DNA of 64,000 nt from Miltoncostaea sp050249835 (lineage in GTDB: Bacteria > Actinomycetota > Thermoleophilia > Miltoncostaeales > Miltoncostaeaceae), in the NCBI GenBank assembly GCA_050249835.1, contig JBFWPT010000011.1, forward strand, positions 1 to 64,000, written 5' to 3'. This document shows positions 17,582-26,180 of this stretch, piece after piece. Position 1 is the first letter of the stretch, and each line of letters begins with the position of its first letter. A program made the position numbers and the translations under genes. The notes beneath the pieces are model-generated. The model saw only the letters and a list, made by a program, of their open reading frames with translations, ran no database searches and was not told the DNA's origin.

Positions 17582-18247
17582 TCAGCTGTCGCCGTCCCTC
17601 TCCATCCCGCGCCAGGCGGCCTCGATGTGGGCAGCGAGGAGGTCCCGCGCCTGTTCGGGCTTGCCGGCGGCGATCGCGTCGACGATGTCGAGGTGCTCGT
17701 CCAGGAACCGCCGCGTGACCCCCGGGTCGCGGCGGACCGTCGCGCCGGTCATGCGGCGCTGGCGGTCGCTGAGGGAGTCGTGCAGGCGGGTGAGGATCGC
17801 GTTGCCGTCGCGGGCGACGATCGCGTGGTGCAGGGCGCGGTCCCACTCGACGAAGCCTGCGAGGTCCCCGCGGGCGAGCGCTTCCTCCTGGCGGTCGCAG
17901 AGGGTGCGGAGCTCGATGACCAGGTCGTCGTCCTCGGGGCCGCGCTCGGCGATCCGCGCGGCGGCGTGCGTCTCGACCATGAGGCGCGTCTCCATCACGT
18001 CGCGCACCTCGTCCGGCGAGACCGGCACCACGAGCGCGCCCCGCTTGGGGAACAGGCGCATGAGGCCCTCGGCCTCGAGCAGCAGGAACGCCTCGCGGAC
18101 GGGGGTGCGCGACACCTCCAGCTCCGCCGCCACCTCGCCCTCGGAGAGCAGCTCTCCGCCCGGGTAGTCCCCGAGCAGGATCCCCTCCTTCACGTGGTCG
18201 TAGACCCGGTCCTTGGCCGCCCGGGGGACATCGCTGGTCATGCCCAT
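17582..18247 (-). CDS. GntR-family regulator, FadR/FCD subfamily
   Basis: This 221-residue regulator has an N-terminal winged helix (about residues 8-75, with LSEGEVAAELEVSRTPVREAFLLLEAEGL as the recognition region) and a C-terminal helical FCD ligand domain. The metal-binding FCD residues are suggested by EWDRALHHAI and HLDIVDAI. FCD regulators usually sense small organic acids and repress nearby catabolic or transport genes. The gene is divergent from an MFS transporter, with repeated motifs between the two, so that transporter is the likely target. ATG at 18247 or 18241 are both possible. Confidence 0.88.
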   Translation of the reverse strand: MGMTSDVPRAAKDRVYDHVKEGILLGDYPGGELLSEGEVAAELEVSRTPVREAFLLLEAEGLMRLFPKRGALVVPVSPDEVRDVMETRLMVETHAAARIAERGPEDDDLVIELRTLCDRQEEALARGDLAGFVEWDRALHHAIVARDGNAILTRLHDSLSDRQRRMTGATVRRDPGVTRRFLDEHLDIVDAIAAGKPEQARDLLAAHIEAAWRGMERDGDS

Positions 18248-18273
18248 ATCTCTACCGGACCCCGACGCACGGG

Positions 18274-18319
18274 ACTGTGCCGAACTGTGCCGATTCTGCT
18301 AGAACGCAACTTGCATCTA
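18274..18319. promoter_or_regulatory. Operator-like repeats between gntR-type gene and MFS gene
   Basis: Two abutting copies of ACTGTGCCGA (18274-18283 and 18284-18293) form a perfect 10-bp tandem repeat, one helical turn apart. Just after it, TAGAACGCAACTTGCATCTA (18300-18319) is an imperfect inverted repeat with arms TAGA..GCAA and TTGC..TCTA. Both sit in the 91-base divergent promoter region, as expected for operators of the adjacent GntR regulator. Confidence 0.5.
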
Positions 18320-18338
18320 AGACGTACACAGATCGGAG

Positions 18339-19637
18339 ATGGGCACGGTGCGCACGGCGTGGGGCGTCTGGGGGCTGGCGGCGGGCTTCTACCTGGTGGC
18401 GTTGTTCCACCGGATGAGCCTCGGCGTGGCGTCGCTGGACGCGCAGGAGCGTTTCGGCCTGGGGGCCGGCGATGTCGCCACGTTGTCGGCGCTGCAGCTG
18501 GGCCTCTACCTGGCGATGACGATCCCGGCGGGGCTCGCGGCCGACCGGATCGGGCCGCGGCGCGCGCTCGCGCTAGGGCTGGGGCTGATCGCCGTCGGGG
18601 AGGTCGCGTTCGGGCTGGCGACGCAGGCGCCGGTCGCCTTGGGGGGACGGGCGCTGGTGGGCGTGGGGGACGCGTTCATGTTCCTGTCGGTGCTGCGGAT
18701 CGCGCAGAACTGGTTCCCGGCCCGGCGGTACGCGCTGCTGGCGACCCTGACCGGCATGGCCGGGGCGATCGGGCAGCTCGGGACCACGGTGCCGCTGGGC
18801 ATGGCGCTGGACGGCGCCGGGTGGACGGCGACGTTCGTGAGCACGGGTGTCCTGACGGCGGGGCTGGCGCTGCTGTGCCTGCGTACGGTCCGGGATCGTC
18901 CGGCCGCTGCCGCGGCGGGCGCGGCGGCCGCGGCGGCGAGGCCGGGGCACGCGCCGGTGGTGGCGACGTTGGTGGGGGCCTGGCGGCGGCCGGGGACGCG
19001 GCTGGCGTTCTGGATCCACTTCGCGACGATGGGTCCATTCGTCGCGATCACGGCGCTCTGGGGGTACCCGTATCTCGTCACCGACCAGGGGGTCGCCCCG
19101 GCGACGGCGCGGATCTGGCTGGCGGTCTGCATCGCGGCCTACGGGGTCAGCGCGCCGCTGCTCGGGATGCTCGTCGGCCGGCGGCCGGGCGTCCGGCGCC
19201 CGCTGTTCCCGGCGACCGCGGCGGCGGCCGTCGCGGCGTGGCTCGTCACGCTCACCTGGCCGGGCGGGCACGCGCCGGCGGGGCTGATGCTGCTGACGCT
19301 GGTGGTCACGGGGATCGGGGCGTCGGTCTCGATGCTCGCCTTCGACGTCGCACGCGAGGGGAACCCGGCGTCGGTCGGCGGCAGCGCGACGGGGCTGGCG
19401 AACTGCGGGGGGTTCTCGATGGCGGTCGTCACGCAGCTCGTCGCGGGGCGGTTGCTGGACGCGGGGGTGGCCGGGTCGATCGGGGCGGCGCTGTTGCCCA
19501 TGGTGGGCCTCATGGCGCTCGGGCTGGTGATGACCCTGCGGCTGGCGCCTCGCGCCGCCGCTGCCGCCGCGGCGCGCGCGTCGCAGGCCGCCCCGCTCCC
19601 GGCCGCGCTGCGCACGGAGGAGCCGGTGGCCGCGTAG
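18339..19637 (+). CDS. MFS transporter
   Basis: This 432-residue membrane protein has about twelve hydrophobic segments and the MFS motif A loop GLAADRIGPRRALA after the second helix. The helix-5 region (TLTGMAGAIGQLGTTVPLGMAL) and the absence of further domains fit the NNP/ACS-like 12-helix type. The substrate cannot be told from sequence, but control by an FCD-type GntR regulator suggests an organic acid or a similar nutrient. ATG 18339 lies just after GATCGGAG, a usable ribosome binding site. The C-terminus is a low-complexity Ala-rich tail. Confidence 0.88.
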   Translation: MGTVRTAWGVWGLAAGFYLVALFHRMSLGVASLDAQERFGLGAGDVATLSALQLGLYLAMTIPAGLAADRIGPRRALALGLGLIAVGEVAFGLATQAPVALGGRALVGVGDAFMFLSVLRIAQNWFPARRYALLATLTGMAGAIGQLGTTVPLGMALDGAGWTATFVSTGVLTAGLALLCLRTVRDRPAAAAAGAAAAAARPGHAPVVATLVGAWRRPGTRLAFWIHFATMGPFVAITALWGYPYLVTDQGVAPATARIWLAVCIAAYGVSAPLLGMLVGRRPGVRRPLFPATAAAAVAAWLVTLTWPGGHAPAGLMLLTLVVTGIGASVSMLAFDVAREGNPASVGGSATGLANCGGFSMAVVTQLVAGRLLDAGVAGSIGAALLPMVGLMALGLVMTLRLAPRAAAAAAARASQAAPLPAALRTEEPVAA

Positions 19638-19704
19638 CGGCGTCCGCGCGGGCCGGGGGCGGTCGTATCATCGGACCGCCCCCACCCACGGCACGGAGGA
19701 CGAG

Positions 19705-19953
19705 ATGGCCGAGCAGCAGACCCCGGCGACGAAGGGCGGGGACGGCCCCGGCCTGGGACGGATCATCGCCGCCGGCGCGATCGGCCTGTTCGTGGTGCTG
19801 TTCGCCCTGTTCAACCTGGAACGGGTCGAGGTCGACTGGATCCTCTTCGAGCGCCAGTCGCGGCTGATCTACGTGATCATCGGGTCGGCGGTGCTGGGGG
19901 CGGTCGCGGACCGCCTGCTGATCCACCGGCGCCGTCGCGCGAAGAAGAGCTGA
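19705..19953 (+). CDS. Small LapA-like (DUF1049) inner-membrane protein
   Basis: This 82-residue protein has two hydrophobic helices (IIAAGAIGLFVVLFALFNL and LIYVIIGSAVLGAVADRLL) joined by a short loop (ERVEVDWILFERQSR), with a basic C-terminus (HRRRRAKKS). The N-V-x-V-x-x-x-F loop and two-helix hairpin match the LapA/DUF1049 type. Such proteins are thought to help assemble envelope components. A GGAGGAC-like ribosome binding site precedes the ATG. It stands alone between two unrelated transcription units. Confidence 0.72.
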   Translation: MAEQQTPATKGGDGPGLGRIIAAGAIGLFVVLFALFNLERVEVDWILFERQSRLIYVIIGSAVLGAVADRLLIHRRRRAKKS

Positions 19954-19986
19954 AACGGGGATCGGGCGGGCGGTCCCGGCGGATTT

Positions 19987-20046
19987 GTGAGTTCTCTCAC
20001 GAACGGGATCGGGGTGAGGTCCCCGAAACCGCCGGCTCGGTAGCTT
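19987..20046 (+). promoter_or_regulatory. opuC operon promoter region: inverted repeat and leaderless -10
   Basis: GTGAG-TTCT-CTCAC (19987-20000) is a short perfect inverted repeat and could be an operator. TAGCTT at 20041-20046 is followed by six bases and then the ATG of opuCA, the spacing of a leaderless message; no Shine-Dalgarno is seen. No clear -35 hexamer is present. Confidence 0.45.
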
Positions 20047-20052
20047 CGACCG

Positions 20053-21237
20053 ATGGGCGCGGGTGTCCTGGAGCTGCGCGAGGTGACCAAGCGGTACTCG
20101 CGTGAGGGGGCCCCGGCGGTTGACGGGCTCTCCCTCACCGTGCCCGCGGGCGAGGTGTGCGTCCTGATCGGCCCCTCGGGGTGCGGCAAGACCACCGCGC
20201 TCAAGATGATCAACCGCCTCATCGAGCCGACGGGCGGCGAGATCCTGATCGACGGGCGGGGCGTGCGCGACCGCAACCCGTCCGAGCTGCGGCGGGAGAT
20301 CGGCTACGTCATCCAGCAGGTCGGCCTGCTGCCGCATCTGACGGTGTCCGCCAACGTCGCGACGGTCCCGAAGCTGCTCGGCTGGGACAAGGCGCGCACG
20401 AAGGCGCGGGTGCGCGAGCTGCTGGAGCTGATCGAGCTCGACCCGGACGAGTACGGCGACCGCTACCCGGCGCAGCTCTCCGGCGGCCAGCAGCAGCGGG
20501 TGGGCCTCGCCCGGGCGCTCGCCGCCGACCCCCCGGTGATGCTCATGGACGAGCCCTTCTCGGCGGTCGACCCGATCACGCGGGAGCGGCTGCAGAACGA
20601 CTTCCTGCGCCTCCACCGGGCGGTGCCGAAGACCGTCGTGTTCGTGAGCCACGACATCGACGAGGCCGTGAAGATGGCCGACCGCGTCGCGGTCATGCGC
20701 AGCGGGAGGCTGGTGCAGTACGCGCCGCCGGCGGAGCTGCTGGCGAACCCGGTGGACGACTTCGTGGCCGACTTCGTGGGGGCCGACCGGGCGCTCAAGA
20801 GCCTCTCGCTCACGCGGGTGGAGGAGATCGAGCTGCTCCCGGCGCCGATCGTCCACGTGGGGGAGCCGGTCGCCGCGGTGCGGGAGCGGATCGCGTCGGG
20901 CGCGCTGGCGCCGGTCGACGGCCACCTGCTCGTCACGACCGAGGACGACCGCCCGCTCGACTGGCTGGCGGTGGAGCGGCTGGACGGGATCGAGCGCATC
21001 CCGGCGTCGGCGCCCGGGGGGACGCGCCCCGTGATCGACCACGTGACCACCCTGCGCGACGCGCTCTCGATGCTGTTCGCCGCGGGTGCCGCCTACGGGC
21101 CGGTGGTGGACGCCGACGACCGCTGCGTGGGCCTCATCACGGCCCCCGCGATCTCGGCCGGGTTCCGCAGCGCGGGCGGGATCACCGTGGCGGTCGGCGG
21201 CCCGCGGGCCGTGGACGAGGACGACGCCGATGGCTGA
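20053..21237 (+). CDS. opuCA: Osmoprotectant ABC importer, ATP-binding subunit with CBS domains
   Basis: This 394-residue ATPase energises uptake of glycine betaine, carnitine or choline. Walker A is GPSGCGKTT, the signature is LSGGQQQRVGLA, Walker B is VMLMDEPFSAVD and the switch region is FVSHDIDEAVKMAD. The C-terminal 130 residues form a CBS pair, visible in PAPIVHVGEPVAAVRERIA and TLRDALSMLFAAGAAYGPVV. In OpuA/OpuC systems CBS domains sense ionic strength or nucleotides. It is the first of four genes encoding one complete transporter; the next gene overlaps by 8 bases. Confidence 0.93.
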   Translation: MGAGVLELREVTKRYSREGAPAVDGLSLTVPAGEVCVLIGPSGCGKTTALKMINRLIEPTGGEILIDGRGVRDRNPSELRREIGYVIQQVGLLPHLTVSANVATVPKLLGWDKARTKARVRELLELIELDPDEYGDRYPAQLSGGQQQRVGLARALAADPPVMLMDEPFSAVDPITRERLQNDFLRLHRAVPKTVVFVSHDIDEAVKMADRVAVMRSGRLVQYAPPAELLANPVDDFVADFVGADRALKSLSLTRVEEIELLPAPIVHVGEPVAAVRERIASGALAPVDGHLLVTTEDDRPLDWLAVERLDGIERIPASAPGGTRPVIDHVTTLRDALSMLFAAGAAYGPVVDADDRCVGLITAPAISAGFRSAGGITVAVGGPRAVDEDDADG

Positions 21238-21892
21238 GCTCGTGCGCTGGAGCTGGGTGGAGAACAACGTCGACGACATCCAGGAGGCGACGGTCCGGCA
21301 CCTGGAGCTGGTGGGCGCCTCCCTCGCCCTGGCCATCGCGGTCTCCATCCCGCTGGCGATCGCCGTGCGCCGCCGGCCGGTGCCGTACGCCGCGGTGAAC
21401 ACGCTGCTCGGCGCGCTCTACACGATCCCCTCGCTGGCGATGTTCGCCTTCCTGCTGTCGTTCGTGGGCATCGGGTTCGAGCCGGCCGTGATCGCGCTGG
21501 CGGTCTACTGCCTGCAGCTCATCGTGCGGAACGCCGTCGTGGGCTTCCGCGGGGTGTCCGCGCCGGTGCAGGAGGCCGCCCGCGGGATGGGCCTCACGAA
21601 ACGCCAGACGCTGATGCGGGTGGAGCTGCCGCTCGCCATGCCGGCCATCTTCGCGGGCATCCGCCTGGCCGCGGTGAGCACCGTCGGCATCGCCACCATC
21701 GCGGTCTACATCGGGGCGGGCGGCCTCGGTGAGCTGATCGTCAACGACGGGATCCAGCGCGGCCTGTTCGTGACGCCGATCTTCGTGGGCGCGGTCATCG
21801 CGACCGTGATGGCGATCCTCATCGACCTCGCCCTGATCGGCCTGGAGCGGCTGCTCACCCCCTGGCAACGGGCGCGGGCGGCGGTGGGCTGA
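21230..21892 (+). CDS. opuCB: Osmoprotectant ABC importer, permease subunit 1
   Basis: This 220-residue permease of the binding-protein-dependent type has about five or six membrane helices. The ATPase-coupling EAA loop reads EAARGMGLTKRQTLMRVELPLAMPAIFAGIR in parts, with the conserved G-x-x-x-x-x-x-L-P pattern. It pairs with the next permease. ATG 21230 lies within the end of opuCA and the stop overlaps the start of the next gene, so translation is coupled throughout. Confidence 0.92.
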   Translation: MAELVRWSWVENNVDDIQEATVRHLELVGASLALAIAVSIPLAIAVRRRPVPYAAVNTLLGALYTIPSLAMFAFLLSFVGIGFEPAVIALAVYCLQLIVRNAVVGFRGVSAPVQEAARGMGLTKRQTLMRVELPLAMPAIFAGIRLAAVSTVGIATIAVYIGAGGLGELIVNDGIQRGLFVTPIFVGAVIATVMAILIDLALIGLERLLTPWQRARAAVG

Positions 21893-22548
21893 TGGGCAAC
21901 GTCTGGGACGCATTCGTCGACAACGACGGCTGGGGCCAGCTCTGGACCCACATCGAGCTGTCGGTGACCGCCCTCGTGATGGCCACCGTCGTCGGCCTCG
22001 TGCTCGGCGTCATCTGCGCCAAGATCGGGCGGGGCGCGGCGTTCCTCGTCGTGACCGTGTCGAACCTCGGCCGCACCGTGCCGACGTTCGCCATCATCGC
22101 GCTGATCCTCGCCCTCACGTCGCTCGGCTTCTGGCCGGCCGTGATCGGGCTGTTCCTGCTCGGCGTGCCGCCGATCCTGCTCAACTCCTTCACCGGGGTG
22201 AAGGAGGTGGACCGCGGCGTCACCGAGGCCTCGCGCGGCATGGGCCTGCGCCCGCTGCAGGTGCTCGGCCGCGTCGAGCTCCCCCTGGCGATGCCGCTCA
22301 TCTTCGCCGGCATCCGTACCTCGTCCGTGCAGATCATCGCCACCGCCGCCCTCGCCGGGCTCGTCGGCGCGGGTGGCCTCGGCGTGATCGTGGCCAGCGG
22401 ACTCTCCAACAACCAGGACGACGTGATCCTCGCGGGGGCGATCCCCATCACCCTGCTCGCCGCCTTCTCCGAGCTCGTGTTCGGCGGGGCGGAACGGGTC
22501 GCGACACCGCGCGGCCTGCGCATCGGCCGCGCGCCGACCATCCGATAG
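21892..22548 (+). CDS. opuCD: Osmoprotectant ABC importer, permease subunit 2
   Basis: This 218-residue permease is a paralogue of the upstream subunit. The coupling loop is EASRGMGLRPLQVLGRVELP followed by AMPLIFAGIRTSSVQ. It has hydrophobic helices throughout and the QIIATAALAGLVGAGGLG segment typical of OpuCB/CD and YehW/Y proteins. The start overlaps the preceding TGA by the ATGA motif. Together the two permeases form the membrane channel. Confidence 0.92.
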   Translation: MGNVWDAFVDNDGWGQLWTHIELSVTALVMATVVGLVLGVICAKIGRGAAFLVVTVSNLGRTVPTFAIIALILALTSLGFWPAVIGLFLLGVPPILLNSFTGVKEVDRGVTEASRGMGLRPLQVLGRVELPLAMPLIFAGIRTSSVQIIATAALAGLVGAGGLGVIVASGLSNNQDDVILAGAIPITLLAAFSELVFGGAERVATPRGLRIGRAPTIR

Positions 22549-22557
22549 GAGGACGAA

Positions 22558-23523
22558 GTGATCCCAGCCAGACGACGACTGACCGCGGTGGTGCTCGCCG
22601 CGCTCGTCAGCGTCACCGTCCTCGCCGCCGCGGCCTGCGGCGACGACGACGACAGCGGTGACTCGGGTGGTGCCGGCGACGGCGTCGCGGTCCGGATCGC
22701 CGACAAGGGCTTCGCCGAGAGCTTCATCGTGGCCGAGGCGTACGCCCAGGCGCTCGACGCCCAGGGCTTCGACGCCGACGTCACCAGCCTCGCCAGCACC
22801 GAGATCGCCGACAAGGCGATCAGCGACGGCGAGATCGACATGTACCCCGAGTACGTCGGGACGGCCTTCCAGACCGTCCTCGGCCTCGACGCCGCCGACG
22901 CCCCCGAGACCCCGGAGGGCCAGTTCGAGCAGGTGAAGACGGCCTACGCCGAGCGCGGCCTGACGGCCCTCCCGCCGGCGCCGTTCAACAACGGCAACGC
23001 GGTCGCCTGCACCCAGGAGGCGGTCGACGAGTTCAACATCACCAACCTGACCGCCCTCGGCGCGGCGTCCGAGAACATCGTCTACTCCGCGAACGCCGAG
23101 CACCTGACGCGCCCGGACGGCCTGCCGCTGCTCAAGCGCGAGTACGGGTTCGACCCGAGCGACATCAAGACGGTCGACATCTCCCTCCGGTACACGCCCA
23201 TCGAGGACGGGCAGGCGAACTGCGTCTACGCGTTCGGCACCGACCCGAAGCTGGGCCAGCTCGACCTCGTCCTGATCGAGGACGACAAGGGCACCTTCTC
23301 GGCCGGGCTCTCGTACCAGACCTTCCCGGTCGTCTCGACCGCGTTCTTCGACGGGCTCACCGAGGAGCAGCAGACCGCCTTCTCCGGGACGCTCGACCAG
23401 GTGAACGCCGCCTTCACGCAGGAGGCGATCATCCCGCTCATCTCGCGGGTGGAGTTCGACCAGGAGGACCCCGAGGACGTCGCGGCGGAGTTCCTCTCCA
23501 CCGCCGGCATCACGGGCGACTGA
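22558..23523 (+). CDS. opuCC: Osmoprotectant ABC importer, lipid-anchored binding protein
   Basis: This 321-residue substrate-binding protein is exported and lipid-anchored: a basic start (MIPARRRL), a hydrophobic core, then the lipobox AAAC followed by GDDDDS. The mature domain begins VRIADKGFAESFIVAEAYAQAL, typical of the OpuAC/OsmX family (choline, glycine betaine or carnitine), and includes EIDMYPEYVGTAFQ. The start is GTG, preceded by a strong AGGAGG ribosome binding site. It is the last gene of the operon, before a hairpin terminator. Confidence 0.92.
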   Translation: MIPARRRLTAVVLAALVSVTVLAAAACGDDDDSGDSGGAGDGVAVRIADKGFAESFIVAEAYAQALDAQGFDADVTSLASTEIADKAISDGEIDMYPEYVGTAFQTVLGLDAADAPETPEGQFEQVKTAYAERGLTALPPAPFNNGNAVACTQEAVDEFNITNLTALGAASENIVYSANAEHLTRPDGLPLLKREYGFDPSDIKTVDISLRYTPIEDGQANCVYAFGTDPKLGQLDLVLIEDDKGTFSAGLSYQTFPVVSTAFFDGLTEEQQTAFSGTLDQVNAAFTQEAIIPLISRVEFDQEDPEDVAAEFLSTAGITGD

Positions 23524-23543
23524 ACCCCTGACGGCACGCTCAC

Positions 23544-23568
23544 GGCACCGGGCTGCGCGCCCGGTGCC
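23544..23568 (+). terminator. Hairpin terminator after opuCC
   Basis: A perfect 10-bp stem (GGCACCGGGC / GCCCGGTGCC) with loop TGCGC lies 21 bases after the opuCC stop. No T-run follows, as is common in very GC-rich genomes. Confidence 0.7.
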
Positions 23569-23633
23569 GGGGCGTGTTGCAGGCTGGGCGTTGCGGGCGA
23601 GGGATCGCGCGGGGGGCGCCGAACACCCCGGCC

Positions 23634-24053
23634 ATGACGACCGGCGCACCGAGCGACGCCCTGCGCGCGCAGATCGAGCTGGGCCTGGCCCAGGAGGCGC
23701 GCGAGCGGCGCACCCGCATGTGGCTGACGGCCGCGGGGGCGCTCATCGGCGTGTCGCTGCTGCTCAACCTGCTGGTGCTGGTCTTCCCGGGCGCGGTCGG
23801 CCTCTCGTCGGCGTCCCAATTGGACACCGTGCGCGACGACGTCCAGCGCGAGGTGGCCGCCGCGGGCGCCGCCCAGCGCGTGGAGGCCGAGGCGATCCTG
23901 GCCGAGACGCGCGCCGCCGCCGCGGCGGCCGCGCGCCCGGCGCCGGCCCTGGCCGCCGTGCCGGGCATCTGCGCCACCATCGCCCAGCTCGGGGACTGGT
24001 CGTTCGTGAACGGCACCGCCCCGGCCCTGCCCGAGGGCTGCCCGGCTCCGTAG
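23634..24053 (+). CDS. Hypothetical single-helix membrane protein
   Basis: I do not recognise this 139-residue protein. It has a charged N-terminus (QIELGLAQEARERRTRM), one membrane helix (residues about 30-60), a coiled-coil-like stretch (DTVRDDVQREVAAAG to RVEAEAILAETRAAAA) and a Pro/Ala-rich end with two cysteines (GICATIAQ, EGCPAP). The topology suggests a short cytoplasmic N-terminus and an external coiled coil. No strong ribosome binding site is visible. It lies 39 bases before the GH13 gene, in the same direction, but shares nothing obvious with it. Confidence 0.6.
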   Translation: MTTGAPSDALRAQIELGLAQEARERRTRMWLTAAGALIGVSLLLNLLVLVFPGAVGLSSASQLDTVRDDVQREVAAAGAAQRVEAEAILAETRAAAAAAARPAPALAAVPGICATIAQLGDWSFVNGTAPALPEGCPAP

Positions 24054-24091
24054 GCGTGTCGGGCGCGGTCGTCCCGGGAAGGACGCACCCC

Positions 24092-25654
24092 ATGGGCGGC
24101 GCGCCGTGGTGGCAGGGGGCGGTCATCTACCAGGTCTACCCCCGCTCCTTCGCCGACGGGGACGGCGACGGCGTGGGCGACCTGGACGGCATCGTCCGGC
24201 GCCTCGGCCACCTCGCCCGCCTCGGCGTCGACGCGATCTGGCTGTCGCCGTTCTACCCCTCGCCGATGGTGGACTTCGGCTACGACGTCGCCGACTATAC
24301 GGACGTCGATCCCCTGTTCGGCGACCTCGCAGGCTTCGACCGGCTGGTCCGCGAGGCCCACGCGCTCGGCATCCGGGTGATCATCGACTGGGTCCCGAAC
24401 CACTCCTCCGACCGCCACCCCTGGTTCGAGGCGTCCCGGTCGTCCCGCGACGACCCGCGCCGCGACTGGTACGTCTGGCGCGACGGGCGCCCCGGCGGCG
24501 GACCGCCGACGGACTGGGTCTCGGTGTTCGGCGGGGGGCCCGCATGGCGGCACGACCCGTCCACGGACCAGTGGTACCTCCACACCTTCGCCCCGGAGCA
24601 GCCGGACCTGAACTGGGCCAACCCGGACCTGGCCGAGGCGATGCTCGGCACGCTGCGGTTCTGGCTCGACCGCGGCGTCGACGGCTTCCGGATCGACGTC
24701 GTGCAGGAGCTGGGGAAGGTGGTCGACCCGCCGGCCGGCGCCACGGCATGGGCCCAGGGCCAGGACTGGCCCGACGGCCACGGGGTCATGCGCCGGGTGC
24801 GCGGCGTGCTCGAGGAGTACGACGACCGGATGGCCGTCGGGGAGGTCTACATCCTCGACCAGGCGCGCCTCGCGTCCTTCCTGGTGACCGGCGACGAGCT
24901 GCACCTGGCCCACAACTTCGTCTTCCTGCGGCTGCCCTGGGACGCCCGCCGCTTCCGGGAGGTGATCGACGAGTTCACCCGCCTCGCGCCCGACCCGGCC
25001 TGGCCCACCTGGTGCCTGGAGAACCACGACCACCCCCGGGTCGCGAGCCGCTGGGACGAGGACGGCCGCGGCGCCGACCGCGCCCGCGCCGCCGCCCTGC
25101 TGCTGCTGGGCCTGCGCGGCACCGCCTTCGTCTACCAAGGGCAGGAGCTCGGGCTCCCCGACGCCGAGGTGCCGCCGGAGCGGGTCGTCGACCTGGACGG
25201 CCGCGACCCCGAGCGCGCGCCCATCCCCTGGGAGCGCCCGTCCGTCGCCGGGCCGGGCGCCGGGTTCACCACCGGCGAGCCGTGGTTGCCCATCGTCGCG
25301 GAGGCCGAGCGCCTCGCCGTCGCGGCCCAGCGCTCCGACCCGCGCTCCGACCTCGCGCTCTGGCGCCGCCTGATCGACCTGCGGCGGACCTCCCCGGCCC
25401 TCGGCCCGGGCGGCGCCCAGCGGATGGTGGACGCCGGCGACGGGGTGCTCGCCTGGACCCGGGAGGCCGGCGGCGAGCGCCTGCTGGTCGCGATCAACAT
25501 GTCGGCCGCCGCGGTGCGCTGCGACCTGGGGGACCTGGGCGACGAGCCGGCGCATCTGGTCCTCTCCACCGACCCGGACCGCCCCGAGGCGGACGACGCC
25601 GTGCGCGTGCTCGGCCTCGCCCGCGATGAGGGCGTGGTGGTGCGCCTGGCCTGA
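24092..25654 (+). CDS. GH13 alpha-glucosidase (oligo-1,6-glucosidase / trehalose-type)
   Basis: This 520-residue cytoplasmic glycoside hydrolase (no signal peptide) probably cleaves small alpha-glucosides. Four GH13 regions are visible: DWVPNHSSDRHPWF, GFRIDVV with nucleophile Asp202, AVGEVYI with acid/base Glu251, and ENHDHPR with Asp313. The N-terminal WWQGAVIYQVYPRSFADGDGDGVGDL is typical of the oligo-1,6-glucosidase subfamily, and the C-terminal beta domain ends at LLVAINMSAAAVRC. It is shorter than trehalose synthases, so hydrolysis is more likely than isomerisation. GGAAGGA precedes ATG 24092. Confidence 0.9.
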   Translation: MGGAPWWQGAVIYQVYPRSFADGDGDGVGDLDGIVRRLGHLARLGVDAIWLSPFYPSPMVDFGYDVADYTDVDPLFGDLAGFDRLVREAHALGIRVIIDWVPNHSSDRHPWFEASRSSRDDPRRDWYVWRDGRPGGGPPTDWVSVFGGGPAWRHDPSTDQWYLHTFAPEQPDLNWANPDLAEAMLGTLRFWLDRGVDGFRIDVVQELGKVVDPPAGATAWAQGQDWPDGHGVMRRVRGVLEEYDDRMAVGEVYILDQARLASFLVTGDELHLAHNFVFLRLPWDARRFREVIDEFTRLAPDPAWPTWCLENHDHPRVASRWDEDGRGADRARAAALLLLGLRGTAFVYQGQELGLPDAEVPPERVVDLDGRDPERAPIPWERPSVAGPGAGFTTGEPWLPIVAEAERLAVAAQRSDPRSDLALWRRLIDLRRTSPALGPGGAQRMVDAGDGVLAWTREAGGERLLVAINMSAAAVRCDLGDLGDEPAHLVLSTDPDRPEADDAVRVLGLARDEGVVVRLA

Positions 25655-25702
25655 CGGCCCGCGCGGGCGCCCGCCGCCCGGGTGGTGTACGAAGTGGGGG
25701 CC

Positions 25703-26158
25703 ATGGCACCCGTGCCCCCGGTACGCCACCTGCTGCGCGCGCGTGACCTCATCGACGCGCGCTACGCCGAGCCGCTCGACGTGGCCGCGATAGCGCGGCG
25801 GGCGCACTGCTCGCAGGCCCACTTCGCCCGGGCCTTCCGCGCGGCGTTCGGCGAGACGCCCCACCGCTACCTGCTCACCCGGCGCCTGGAGCGGGCCGCG
25901 TCCCTGCTGCGCGGCACCGACCACTCGGTCGCGCGCATCTGCGCGGAGGTGGGCCTCGCGAGCGTCGGCTCCTTCACCACCAGCTTCGGCCGGGTGTACG
26001 GGATGACCCCGACGGCCTACCGGGACGCCCACCCACCCGCGGCGTCCAGCGTGCCGGTGCCCACCTGCGTCCGCATGGCCTGGGCGCGCCCGCGCGATGG
26101 AGCAGTCCTGGAGAAGACGCCCGCGGCGCCCGGGCCTACGGTGGCCGCAGACCGCTGA
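25703..26158 (+). CDS. AraC-family regulator
   Basis: This 151-residue regulator consists mostly of the AraC DNA-binding domain: two helix-turn-helix units, LDVAAIARRAHCSQAHFARAFRAAFGETPHRYL and HSVARICAEVGLASVGSFTTSFGRVYGMTPTAYR (quoted in parts). There is no sensor domain of usual size, only a short C-terminal tail. It lies 22 bases before a VOC/glyoxalase-fold gene in the same direction. This AraC-VOC pairing is common in actinobacteria and suggests the small protein is its partner or target. ATG 25703 is preferred, although GTG 25682 is in frame. Confidence 0.87.
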   Translation: MAPVPPVRHLLRARDLIDARYAEPLDVAAIARRAHCSQAHFARAFRAAFGETPHRYLLTRRLERAASLLRGTDHSVARICAEVGLASVGSFTTSFGRVYGMTPTAYRDAHPPAASSVPVPTCVRMAWARPRDGAVLEKTPAAPGPTVAADR

Positions 26159-26180
26159 ACCCCGTTCCCCGGAGGAACCG

